Below the pieces are notes generated by a model. The model searched no databases. It was not told the origin of the DNA and worked only from the letters and a program-made list of their open reading frames with translations. Position numbers and translations under genes: made by a program. Source: VXRD01 sp965242535 (GTDB lineage Bacteria > Latescibacterota > UBA2968). Taken from it: a DNA stretch of 64,000 bases. Of the stretch, positions 43,028 through 50,881 are shown piece by piece. The stretch covers positions 2,728,001-2,792,000 of the forward strand of contig OZ251458.1 in the NCBI GenBank assembly GCA_965242535.1, in the 5' to 3' direction. Position 1 is the first letter of the stretch; each line of letters opens with the position of its first letter.

Positions 43028-43717
43028 ATGTTGAAAATCTACACCGTCATACTCGTTGGATTTTGCGCGGTCGCCACCGCCTGGGCCGTGGATCCTGCGC
43101 GGGAGGAACAGGCCCTGCGCGTCGCGAGAGAGATGATCCGCACCCTGTATGGCTTTGAGCGAGTCGCGCCATTGCCCCCTGCGGCGAACGCCCAAGTGCG
43201 CGTTATCGCCCGAAAATTGGTCGCGGAATCGCCCGAAGATTTTCAGCATGCGTTCTTCCGCGCCGAGGATCCCCGCCAGAGCGCGTTTTACAGCGGGTTG
43301 CTGAAGCATGTGGGAATGGGCGTAATCCTGTGCCTCGCAATATTCTTGGTCCACGCCGCGGTGCAAAAAATTTGCGACGCGCGCGACGCGGGCAAAACCG
43401 AACTCGGCATCTCGGTTCCCCCCACGTTGCGATCCGCGCCCCATATCTCGGTCATCCCCATGCCCTCTGAATCGGAAGCGATCCGCATTGGGCACGCCCT
43501 CATCGCCGCCCGACTGGCCGCGCGCGTGGATATTTTCCCGCACGATTTTCTGTTTTCGGATCGGGATGAAAAGATCGCGCTTTGCGTGACCACCGTCAAA
43601 GGCCGCCTCAAAACGCTAAAAAAACACCTGAAGCATCTGCCCATCTCCTGTCCCGTATCGCACGGGCACAGCGCCTATTTGACCTACATCGCAGACGCCG
43701 CAGATGGACGCGGGTGA
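43028..43717 (+). CDS. Membrane-anchored protein with degenerate CutA1-like domain (paralog 2)
   Basis: 229 residues with the same order as the gene before it: a signal peptide or anchor (MLKIYTVILVGFCAVATAWA), an exported helical part (to about residue 90), a membrane helix (about 96-116) and a C-terminal domain. That domain reads SEAIRIGHALIAARLAARVD, then FSDRDEKIALCVTTVKGRLK, then a final strand YLTYIAD. The pattern follows CutA1, but the SIYRW-like core is lost, so binding sites may differ. GGAGTGACC precedes the ATG at 43028. It is followed after 17 bp by the sulfatase gene, so it may be in one operon with it. Inference of paralogy rests on layout and helix-strand pattern. Confidence 0.5.
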   Translation: MLKIYTVILVGFCAVATAWAVDPAREEQALRVAREMIRTLYGFERVAPLPPAANAQVRVIARKLVAESPEDFQHAFFRAEDPRQSAFYSGLLKHVGMGVILCLAIFLVHAAVQKICDARDAGKTELGISVPPTLRSAPHISVIPMPSESEAIRIGHALIAARLAARVDIFPHDFLFSDRDEKIALCVTTVKGRLKTLKKHLKHLPISCPVSHGHSAYLTYIADAADGRG

Positions 43718-43734
43718 ATCGAAAGGAGATTTCC

Positions 43735-45123
43735 ATGTCTGACCGTCCGAATATTTTGATGATCATGTCCGATGAACACGACCCGGCGGTGATGGGTTGT
43801 TATGGCGATCCCATTGTGCAAACGCCGCATTTGGATGGGTTGGCAGAACGGGGCATCACCTTTGACGCGGCGTACACGAGTTCGCCGCTTTGCGCGCCTG
43901 CGCGGGCGAGTTTCACGGCGGCGCAGTACGCGAGCCGCTGCGGGGTGTGGACGAATGACTGCCAACTGCCCTCGGATGATTATCCCTCTGTGCCCCACGC
44001 CTTGAACGCGGCCGGCTACGAATGCTGGCTCGGCGGCAAGATGCACTTTTCGACCGCGCACCGCTACGGTTTTCGGGATGTTTATCCCGGCGCCAACCAA
44101 GGGCAAAAATCCGGCAAGGGCGGGCGGCGGACGTACGGCGATATGTCGGAATCGACTCGCGGTTGGGAAGGCCGAGTCGCGGCGTTCAAAACCGCCGACA
44201 CGTCGCCCATCTTGGAAAAAGATCGGAAGGTGACGGCGGAGTGCAGCGCGTTTTTGAAAAATCGCAAAGCGGAGGACGCGCCCTTCTTTTTGCTGGCCGG
44301 GTATCTCGCGCCGCATTTTCCCTTGACCATCCCCGAAGCGTATTACGCGCCCTACAAAGACAAAGTGCCCATGCCCGAAATCCCCGACGGTTTTTTCGAC
44401 ACTTTGCCGACCAATTACAAACACCTGCGGGCCGGATTTGGGGTGACAAAGGCCACGCCTGAACAGACGAAGTTGGGACGCGAACTCTACTGGGGTTTTG
44501 TGAACTGGTTGGACGACGAGATCGGCGCGTTGCTCGGCGCGCTCCGCGAATCCGCCGTGGCGGACAATACCATAGTGATTTACTGCTCGGATCACGGCGA
44601 GAACAAGGGCGACCATGGGCTGTGGTGGAAAAACAACATGTACGAACACGCCTCGCGGATGCCCCTCATCGCGTCCTACCCAAAACGCTGGGCAGGCGGA
44701 CAGCGAAGATCGGGCGCGTGTTCACTGGTCGATCTGGCGCGAACCATCGCCGAGATCGGCGGCGCGGAATCCTCGGACGATTGGGACGGCGCGTCCCTGC
44801 TCAACTATTTGGACGACGAGGCCAGCGACTGGCGCGATATCGCCATCAGCGAATACTACGGCCACAACATCGCTTCGGGCATGGCGATGATCCGGCAAGG
44901 GCCGTGGAAATACGTGTACCACACGCGCTTCGACGCGGACCACGGGCCGGAACGCGAATTGTACCATCTCGCAGACGACCCGGGGGAGTTCGACAATTTG
45001 GCGACCGATCCCGCGCAGGGAGATCGCATCGCGCACTTGCACGGCCTCTTGACCCAAGAATTGAGACGCGATCCGGAAGCCGCCGAGGCCCAAAGCCGAG
45101 CGGACCTGGCGAAAGGCTACTGA
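43735..45123 (+). CDS. Sulfatase (arylsulfatase-type, formylglycine-dependent)
   Basis: A 462-residue type I sulfatase. The metal-binding N-terminus is ILMIMSDEHDPAVMGCYG; the catalytic site is Cys53 in SSPLCAPARASF, a canonical CxPxR that a formylglycine-generating enzyme would modify. IYCSDHGENKGDHGLWWK supplies the second metal ligands. It cleaves sulfate esters from polysaccharides or similar substrates. No signal peptide was seen, so it is probably cytoplasmic, acting on imported oligosaccharides. GAAAGGAGA precedes the ATG at 43735. A copy of its last ~109 bp lies just downstream (45209-45319). That copy, not this gene, abuts the kinase start. Confidence 0.9.
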   Translation: MSDRPNILMIMSDEHDPAVMGCYGDPIVQTPHLDGLAERGITFDAAYTSSPLCAPARASFTAAQYASRCGVWTNDCQLPSDDYPSVPHALNAAGYECWLGGKMHFSTAHRYGFRDVYPGANQGQKSGKGGRRTYGDMSESTRGWEGRVAAFKTADTSPILEKDRKVTAECSAFLKNRKAEDAPFFLLAGYLAPHFPLTIPEAYYAPYKDKVPMPEIPDGFFDTLPTNYKHLRAGFGVTKATPEQTKLGRELYWGFVNWLDDEIGALLGALRESAVADNTIVIYCSDHGENKGDHGLWWKNNMYEHASRMPLIASYPKRWAGGQRRSGACSLVDLARTIAEIGGAESSDDWDGASLLNYLDDEASDWRDIAISEYYGHNIASGMAMIRQGPWKYVYHTRFDADHGPERELYHLADDPGEFDNLATDPAQGDRIAHLHGLLTQELRRDPEAAEAQSRADLAKGY

Positions 45124-45212
45124 TTAGCCACAAAAAGCACAAAAAGCACAAAAAGCACGAGCGGGGTACAACTGGCGACAGCCAGTTCACAGCACAAAAG
45201 GGTACTCGGCGC
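45121..45212. repeat. Hairpin-plus-9-mer repeat, best copy
   Basis: Three perfect CAAAAAGCA-type 9-mers are followed by GAGCGGGGTAC and a perfect 7-bp hairpin (AACTGGC at 45170-45176, loop GACA, GCCAGTT at 45181-45187), then CACAGCACAAAAGGG. It separates the sulfatase from the duplicate of its own 3' end. Confidence 0.75.
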
Positions 45213-45319
45213 AGGCAGATCGCATCGCGCACTTGCACGGCCTCTTGACCCAAGAATTGAGACGCGATCCGGAAGAGGCCGAGGCGAACAGCCGAGCGGA
45301 TCTGACGAAGGGCTATTGA
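45209..45319 (+). pseudogene. Duplicated 3' end of the sulfatase gene
   Basis: About 111 bp match 45015-45123 with scattered substitutions, and the frame is kept (IAHLHGLLTQELRRDPEEAE to TKGY, stop). The substitutions keep coding sense, so the copy likely derives from a second, once complete sulfatase gene that was later deleted. Its TGA overlaps the ATG of the histidine kinase as TGATG. Confidence 0.8.
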
Positions 45320-47421
45320 TGCACCTATCGCCATACGAAACGATTTGGCTCATCGGCGCGGCCATTGCCGCCGCGTTGCTTTGGGGGATTTTTGCCTCGG
45401 CCATCAAGCGAAAGGGCGCGCCGATCCCGCTGTTGGTGTCGATTTCGGCAGGCGCGCTTTGGTACACAGGCGACGCGTTGCGCCTCTTGATCGGACAAGC
45501 GGTGCCGGGCGTGGTTGACGCAGCGGATTACGCCGTGCAGATGGCGCGTTTTGGCCGGGGTTTCCTGCCCTCTGCGATGCTGGCAACCGTGCTGGCATTT
45601 GCAGACGAGCATCGGATATCCAAGGGATTGCGCCGGCTCGCGCCTCCGTTGGCCCTCGCGCCTGGGGCGATCGTTTTTTTGTTTGGCATGTCTCAAACGC
45701 CGCCCATGCGCGTGGGCTTTAGCCTGTACGCGATGGCGGCGCTTTTGCTTTCGGCCCATCTCTGTTGGAGGTTTGCCGCGCGGTCAGAGACGGAGATGCA
45801 CCGGTTGTTTTACCGGTCGATGGCGCTCGCGCTGGCGGGGATCGCCGTTCTGACCGGGGTCGCGTATCCGCTCGGGGGGATTCACCTACCCAAGGTGGGG
45901 CAGGTGCTCGCCATCGCGCTTTTTCTCTCGCCCATTGTGCCTGCGTATATTCTGAGCCATTTTATCTATCGGTACAGCTTTTTTCAAATCGTGGTCAATC
46001 CCGCCTTGCTGTATTCCGCGCTGACGGGCATCGTGTTGACGGTTTATCTGATCGTCATCCGCCGCGTGGCCGAGGCGTTTGGCCGATTGGACGGCGGGCT
46101 TCGGGTCGAGGTGGTCGAAGCCGTGCTGATTTCCCTATTGATCTTTCTGTTTCAACCGGTCAAGAACCGCTTGCAAGGGGTGATCAACCGCCTGTTTTTT
46201 CGGGCGCGCTACGATTATCAGCATCTGCTCAACACGCTGAGTCAAACCCTGAATGTGCCGCACGCGCTCGAAAAACGCTTGCAGTCCGTGGTCGAGGCGG
46301 TCGGCGCGGTGCTGAAAGTGCGCGTCGTTTCGCTGGTGTTGTTCGACTGCGAAAAAGAACGGATCCGCAATGTGCAGGTGATCGCCAGCAGCGGGTTGCC
46401 GGGTTTTGATCCACCGGCCATCCCCTTTGCGCGAGGGGATGAAAACAGCGCGCAGATCGAACGGGTGGTCGACTGGTTATTGGCCCATCGCCGGCCCCTC
46501 TACGTGGGGGAATTGCACGGCGCCGCGCTGGCGGCGATCCTCGCGGAACAGGGGATTCAACTCTGCTTGCCGGTGTTGCAAGAAGACGCGGCCGTCGGCC
46601 TGCTGTGCTTGGGCGAGAAAAAGCGCGGCGCATCCTTTTTCTCCGAAGAATGGGACTTGCTCGCCACCTTGTGCAATCAGATCGCATTGGCGGTCGAAAA
46701 CACGCGCTTGGTGGAGCGGCGGTTGCAACTCGAGCGGCAAATGTACGAGGCCGAGCGGCTTTCGGCTTTGGGACTGCTCTCCGCGAGCATCGCGCACGAG
46801 GTGAAAAATCCCTTGAGTTCGATCAAAGCCATCGCGACCGTGTTGCGCGAAGATTTGCAAACCGACGCGTCCAAAGCAGGCGATTTGACGGTCGTCTTGC
46901 GCGAGATCGACCGCTTGAGCCGGGTGGTGGATCGCCTGCTCAAATTCGCCCAACCCAAGCAGGGCGCGGCATTTCAATCGGTCGACCTCAAAGCCGTGCT
47001 CGAAGACGTAGTGCGGATCCTGTTCCACGAAGCCGAGCGGCAAAACGTGGCGATCCGCCTCGACGTGCCCGACGGCCTCGCGGTGGCAGGCGATTCAGAG
47101 GACTTGAAGGAAGTGTTTTTTAATCTCATCTTGAACGGCATCCAAGCGATGGCAGGCCATGACGCGGATCGGCGCTTGTGCATCGCCGCGCAACGGGTGT
47201 CCCCCTACTTAGAGATTCGCGTGTCGGACACCGGGCCGGGGATTTCAGCGGAAGATCAGGCCCGAATTTTCGAGCCGTTTTACACGACCAAGGCGTCGGG
47301 CACGGGGCTGGGGCTCGCCATTGTAAAACGCGACGTGGCGCGCATGGGCGGGTCGATTGCCGTGACAAACGCGGAGCCATCGGGCGCGGTGTTCGCGGTT
47401 CAACTTCCCGGAGCGGGCTGA
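45319..47421 (+). CDS. Membrane sensor histidine kinase with GAF domain
   Basis: A 700-residue sensor. About seven to nine hydrophobic helices fill residues 1-285. Next come a linker, a GAF domain (about 320-465) and a HisKA domain with the phospho-acceptor His493 in LSASIAHEVKNPLSSIKAIA. A catalytic ATPase domain closes it, with N-box EVFFNLILNGIQAM, G1 DTGPGIS and G2 GTGLGLAIVK. The layout resembles kinases that control exopolysaccharide and envelope functions, such as PrsK of PEP-CTERM systems. The signal is unknown. The start ATG overlaps the stop of the sulfatase remnant. It overlaps the downstream response regulator by TGATG, so they form a coupled two-component pair. Confidence 0.9.
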   Translation: MHLSPYETIWLIGAAIAAALLWGIFASAIKRKGAPIPLLVSISAGALWYTGDALRLLIGQAVPGVVDAADYAVQMARFGRGFLPSAMLATVLAFADEHRISKGLRRLAPPLALAPGAIVFLFGMSQTPPMRVGFSLYAMAALLLSAHLCWRFAARSETEMHRLFYRSMALALAGIAVLTGVAYPLGGIHLPKVGQVLAIALFLSPIVPAYILSHFIYRYSFFQIVVNPALLYSALTGIVLTVYLIVIRRVAEAFGRLDGGLRVEVVEAVLISLLIFLFQPVKNRLQGVINRLFFRARYDYQHLLNTLSQTLNVPHALEKRLQSVVEAVGAVLKVRVVSLVLFDCEKERIRNVQVIASSGLPGFDPPAIPFARGDENSAQIERVVDWLLAHRRPLYVGELHGAALAAILAEQGIQLCLPVLQEDAAVGLLCLGEKKRGASFFSEEWDLLATLCNQIALAVENTRLVERRLQLERQMYEAERLSALGLLSASIAHEVKNPLSSIKAIATVLREDLQTDASKAGDLTVVLREIDRLSRVVDRLLKFAQPKQGAAFQSVDLKAVLEDVVRILFHEAERQNVAIRLDVPDGLAVAGDSEDLKEVFFNLILNGIQAMAGHDADRRLCIAAQRVSPYLEIRVSDTGPGISAEDQARIFEPFYTTKASGTGLGLAIVKRDVARMGGSIAVTNAEPSGAVFAVQLPGAG

Positions 47422-48818
47422 TGCAACACAAAATTTTGATTGTGGATGACGATCCGGCCGCGCGATACGGCCTCAAACGCGCCCTCGCCGCGCTGTCCTG
47501 TGACCTCGTCGAAGCCGAAGACGGCGAGGCCGCCCTCTCGGCCGTTGCAACCGACGATCCCGACTTGCTCATCTGCGATATTCAGATGCCGAAAATGGAC
47601 GGGTTGACCCTGGTCAAACAGCTGTCTGAACGGGGGGACAGGCGCCCCGTGATCGTGATCACCGCGTACGGGTCCGAACGGGTCGCCGTGGAGGCGATGA
47701 AGGCGGGCGCGTACGATTATTTGGGCAAGCCCTACGACATAGACGAACTGCGCTGTTTGGTGGAAAACGCGCTGGAGACCGTGCGCCTGCGCCGGGACAA
47801 CGAGACCCTCCGCAATGAAATTCGGCAACGCGCCGGGTTCGGGTTGCTGATCGGCCGCGGTCGCGCCATGCAAAAAGTCTGCGATCTGATCGACAAGGTG
47901 GCCGGCACAGATGCGACCGTGCTGATCGCGGGCGAGAGCGGCACGGGCAAGGAACTCGTCGCGCGGGCCATCCACGAGCAGAGCGGGCGAAATGCGCGGC
48001 CCTTTGTCGCGGTCAATGCCGCCGCACTGCCGACCGAGTTGATCGAGAGCGAGATGTTCGGCCACGAAAGGGGCGCGTTTACCGGCGCCACCGCCCGGCG
48101 TCAGGGCAAGTTTGAACGCGCGGATGGCGGCACCCTATTTTTGGACGAGATCGGCGATATGCACCTCGAGACGCAGGCCAAGTTGTTGCGCGTGTTGCAA
48201 GAGCAAAAATTTGAACGCCTGGGCGGTTCGCAAACCGTGAGCGTGAATGTGCGCGTGATCAGCGCGACGAACAAAGCCCTGTCCGACGAGATCGCGCGCG
48301 GGCAATTCCGCGAGGATCTCTACTACCGCTTGAAAGTGGTCGATATTTTTTTGCCGCCCTTGCGGGACAGGCGCGAGGACATTCCCCTGCTCATCCAACA
48401 CTTTCTCGCGCGCTTCAACCGACAGCACGCCAAGGCCCTTACGGACATCCCCGCAGACGCGATGAAGCTGCTCATAACGCACCCTTGGCCCGGCAACATC
48501 CGCGAGTTGATGCACGCCATCGAGCGGGCGGTGATTCTGTCAGAGGACGGGGAGTTGCACAAAAATTTGTTGCCCGATGATATGCGGACAGCCGAGGCGC
48601 AATCCGCGGACATAACGGGTCCAATCTGGCGAGATGGGGTCTCGTTTCGAGATGCAAAATACGAGGTCGTCCAATCCTTTGAGACCGCGTTCATCCGCGC
48701 CGCACTGGAACGACACGCAGGCAACATCAGCCGCACGGCCCCTGCCATCGGCATGAAGCGGCAGGCATTGCAACAAAAATTAAAGGAGTTGGGAATCGAT
48801 CCCGGTATTTATCGTTGA
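47421..48818 (+). CDS. NtrC-family sigma-54-dependent response regulator
   Basis: A 465-residue regulator: receiver domain (1-120; acidic DD at 10-11, phospho-Asp53 in LLICDIQMPKMDG, Lys in YLGKPYD), an AAA+ sigma-54 interaction domain (about 140-375) and a Fis-type helix-turn-helix (about 420-460: ALERHAGNISRTAPAIGMKR). In the AAA+ domain, Walker A is GESGTGKE, the GAFTGA loop is intact, Walker B is GTLFLDEIGD and the arginine finger is in FREDLYYRL. It is phosphorylated by the adjacent kinase and activates sigma-54 promoters from a distance. A consensus sigma-54 promoter lies 1.3 kb downstream in front of the next operon, the most likely target. Confidence 0.92.
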   Translation: MQHKILIVDDDPAARYGLKRALAALSCDLVEAEDGEAALSAVATDDPDLLICDIQMPKMDGLTLVKQLSERGDRRPVIVITAYGSERVAVEAMKAGAYDYLGKPYDIDELRCLVENALETVRLRRDNETLRNEIRQRAGFGLLIGRGRAMQKVCDLIDKVAGTDATVLIAGESGTGKELVARAIHEQSGRNARPFVAVNAAALPTELIESEMFGHERGAFTGATARRQGKFERADGGTLFLDEIGDMHLETQAKLLRVLQEQKFERLGGSQTVSVNVRVISATNKALSDEIARGQFREDLYYRLKVVDIFLPPLRDRREDIPLLIQHFLARFNRQHAKALTDIPADAMKLLITHPWPGNIRELMHAIERAVILSEDGELHKNLLPDDMRTAEAQSADITGPIWRDGVSFRDAKYEVVQSFETAFIRAALERHAGNISRTAPAIGMKRQALQQKLKELGIDPGIYR

Positions 48819-48843
48819 TCCCTGAAAAGAACGAAATTCGACC

Positions 48844-48872
48844 TTGCTTTTTAGGCATGGTTTGAGTAAACT
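48844..48872 (+). promoter_or_regulatory. Candidate sigma-70-type promoter of the coiled-coil gene
   Basis: TTGCTT at 48844-48849 and TAAACT at 48867-48872 are separated by 17 bp, with transcription predicted to start near 48879, about 40 nt before the ATG. Matches are 4/6 or better for each box. Prediction only. Confidence 0.35.
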
Positions 48873-48920
48873 TATCGAGACAATCGCAGTTCGACCCACC
48901 ATCTCACGAGGAGACGTACC

Positions 48921-49892
48921 ATGACGGATTCCGAGAAGATCGCACAGCGCGATCAGAAACTCGCCGAGCAGGATCAGCGGCTCATCGCCATCGAGAAGAA
49001 CGGGGCGGTAATTGGCGATCAAGTCGAGCAAAACGCGAAAGACATTCGCCGCGTAGAGGATCAAACGATTGATCGCTTTGATCAAGTGAGGAATCAGATG
49101 AACGCGGACTTTGGGCGCGTGGAGACCGGCTTGAAGGAGGACATCAACCGCGTGGAGAACCGCGTCCTCCACACCGAAAAGACTTTGAAGGAGGACATCA
49201 ACCGCGTGGAGGCCGGTTTGAAGGAAGAGATCAACCGCGTGGAGGCCGGTTTGAAGGAAGAGATCAACCGCGTGGAGGCCGGTTTGAAGAAAGACATCAA
49301 CAACGTGGAGACCGGCTTGAAGAAAGACATCAACCGCGTGGAGAACCGCGTCCTCCACACCGAAAAGACTTTGAAGGAGAATATCAACCGTGTGGAGACC
49401 GGCTTGAAGAAAGACATCAACCGCGTGGAGAACCGCGTCATCCAAGCGGAAGAGACTTTCAAGGAAGACATTAACCGCGTGGAGAACCGCGTCATCCATG
49501 TGGAAAAGACTTTGAAGGAGAACACCAACCGCGTGGAGACCAGCTTGAAGGAGGACACTAACCGCGTGGAGACCGGTTTGAAGGAAGAGATCAACCGCGT
49601 GGAGACCGGTTTGAAGGAAGAGATCAACCGCGTGGAGACCGGTTTGAAGGAAGAGATCAATCGCGTGGAGACCGATCTGAAGGAAGAGATCAACCGCGTG
49701 GAGAACCGCGTCATCCATGTGGAAAAAACTTTGAAGGAGGACATCAACCGCGTGGAGACGAATTTGAAGAATGACATCGACCGCTTGGAAGAACACATCA
49801 GCCGCATGGAAGTGAAGATCATCAAATGGATGTCACTGATGATTGCCGTTGCGGTGATCATTATCGGCGTGTTGACGTACATCAAAGGATAA
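48921..49892 (+). CDS. Hendecad-repeat coiled-coil protein with C-terminal membrane anchor
   Basis: The 323-residue protein is almost entirely a tandem array of an 11-residue unit of the type INRVETGLKEE (about 20 copies between residues 55 and 290), with variants such as NRVENRVIHVEKTLKE. Eleven-residue periodicity gives a nearly straight or slightly right-handed coiled coil. The C-terminal ~20 residues (MSLMIAVAVIIIGVLTYI) form one membrane helix, so the rod would project from the inner membrane. The DNA repeats too, so length may vary by recombination. CGAGGAGACG precedes the ATG. It lies between the two-component genes and the sigma-54 operon. Possible roles are a sensor rod, spacer or tether; none is proven. 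Confidence 0.75.
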   Translation: MTDSEKIAQRDQKLAEQDQRLIAIEKNGAVIGDQVEQNAKDIRRVEDQTIDRFDQVRNQMNADFGRVETGLKEDINRVENRVLHTEKTLKEDINRVEAGLKEEINRVEAGLKEEINRVEAGLKKDINNVETGLKKDINRVENRVLHTEKTLKENINRVETGLKKDINRVENRVIQAEETFKEDINRVENRVIHVEKTLKENTNRVETSLKEDTNRVETGLKEEINRVETGLKEEINRVETGLKEEINRVETDLKEEINRVENRVIHVEKTLKEDINRVETNLKNDIDRLEEHISRMEVKIIKWMSLMIAVAVIIIGVLTYIKG

Positions 49893-49930
49893 GCGCGGTT
49901 CCATTTCGCCATTGAACCATCAAAACAACG

Positions 49931-49975
49931 CCCCATCCGAGATCGCACAAGCGATTTCAGATGGGGTCTTTTTTT
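49931..49975 (+). terminator. Terminator of the coiled-coil gene
   Basis: CCCCATCCGAGATCGC pairs with GCGATTTCAGATGGGG (three internal mismatches, ACAA loop), followed by TC and seven T residues. It separates the two-component/coiled-coil unit from the sigma-54 operon. Confidence 0.8.
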
Positions 49976-49979
49976 GTCC

Positions 49980-50025
49980 GCTGCATGCAAGAATGGGGTT
50001 GCAGGTGCAATATTGGGCTTGCAGC
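49980..50025 (+). promoter_or_regulatory. Candidate enhancer sites for the NtrC-type activator
   Basis: Three related sites share the element TTGCA: GCTGCATGCAAG at 49980-49991, the perfect inverted repeat TTGCAGGTGCAA at 49999-50010, and CTTGCAGC at 50018-50025. The outer two also form an inverted repeat around the middle one. They lie about 60-105 bp upstream of the -24 element, where NtrC-family activators usually bind. Confidence 0.5.
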
Positions 50026-50083
50026 GGCTCGGGGATTCGTTGCGTAAAAACGCTGGAAATCCCCTGTTTTCGGCGAAACGGCT

Positions 50084-50100
50084 TTGGCACGGGGTTTGCA
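50084..50100 (+). promoter_or_regulatory. Sigma-54 (-24/-12) promoter
   Basis: TTGGCACGGGGTTTGCA matches the full consensus YTGGCACGNNNNTTGCW at every defined position, with GG and GC correctly spaced. It lies 55 bp upstream of the CDP-alcohol phosphatidyltransferase start and directly downstream of palindromic candidate activator sites. The sigma-54 activator gene lies 1.3 kb upstream. Confidence 0.8.
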
Positions 50101-50154
50101 ATTACCGCGTTGTGAGATGGAAATGGTTCTCATCTGTTCACGAGGAGGGTCAAC

Positions 50155-50784
50155 ATGTCAACACTCACATGGACATCCGCAACCGCGTTGCAACGCCACG
50201 TTGCCAATTTGATTACCGCCGGGCGCGTGGGGTGTCTGTTTCTCGCGGCGGCGTTTGCCGTGACCGGGAACGCGCTGCTCGCCTGGGCCGCGGTGCCCAT
50301 CGCATTTGCCGCCCTGGTGATGGATGGGTTGGACGGGTACGCGGCGCGGCGATTGGGGTGCGAGAGCGAGATCGGCGGCCTGCTGGACATCGTGGGCGAC
50401 CGCATTGCGGAAAACGTGTGGTGGGTGGTGTTCGCGTGGTTGCATCTGATTCCGCTTTGGGTGCCGCTCGTGGTGCTCAGCCGAGGCTTTGTCACCGATG
50501 CGATCCGCAGCTACGCGCTGTCCCGAGGTCGCACCGCCTTTGGCGAGACGTCGATGATGCAGTCGCGGATCGGCCATGCTTTGGTCGCCTCGCGTGCGAG
50601 TCGCGCCGCGTACGGCATCGCCAAGGTGATCGCATTCAACAGTTTGTTCATTCTAAACGCCGCGCAACAGATGGCGAGTCCGATAGTTGTGATCGAGATC
50701 GCCGCATTGACCGCCACTTATCTGACCGTCGCCCTGTGCGTCATTCGAGGGATTCCGGTGATAACCGCGCTGAAACGGCTGTAA
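50155..50784 (+). CDS. CDP-alcohol phosphatidyltransferase family protein
   Basis: A 209-residue integral membrane enzyme with about five or six helices. The family signature D-x2-DG-x2-AR-x8-G-x3-D-x3-D is complete: Asp57, Asp60, Gly61, Ala64-Arg65, Gly74, Asp78, Asp82. Such enzymes transfer a phosphatidyl group from CDP-diacylglycerol to an alcohol (glycerol phosphate, serine, inositol and others). The acceptor cannot be read from sequence. GAGGAGGGT precedes the ATG. It is first in the operon behind the sigma-54 promoter, followed by a flippase-like membrane protein, so the operon begins with membrane-lipid genes. Confidence 0.85.
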   Translation: MSTLTWTSATALQRHVANLITAGRVGCLFLAAAFAVTGNALLAWAAVPIAFAALVMDGLDGYAARRLGCESEIGGLLDIVGDRIAENVWWVVFAWLHLIPLWVPLVVLSRGFVTDAIRSYALSRGRTAFGETSMMQSRIGHALVASRASRAAYGIAKVIAFNSLFILNAAQQMASPIVVIEIAALTATYLTVALCVIRGIPVITALKRL

Positions 50785-50881
50785 CCCCTTCAAGTCATAC
50801 CGAGAAGTGACGAATCGATGCGCGGCTGGGAACGCACGGGAAAACAGGTGGGCGATGGAACACTTTCTTTGGGAGAATGAG

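Noticed and set aside
50855..50881. Earlier ATG for the flippase-like protein
   Set aside because: No ribosome site precedes it, whereas GGGAGAATGAG lies before the ATG at 50882, which begins the first membrane helix appropriately.
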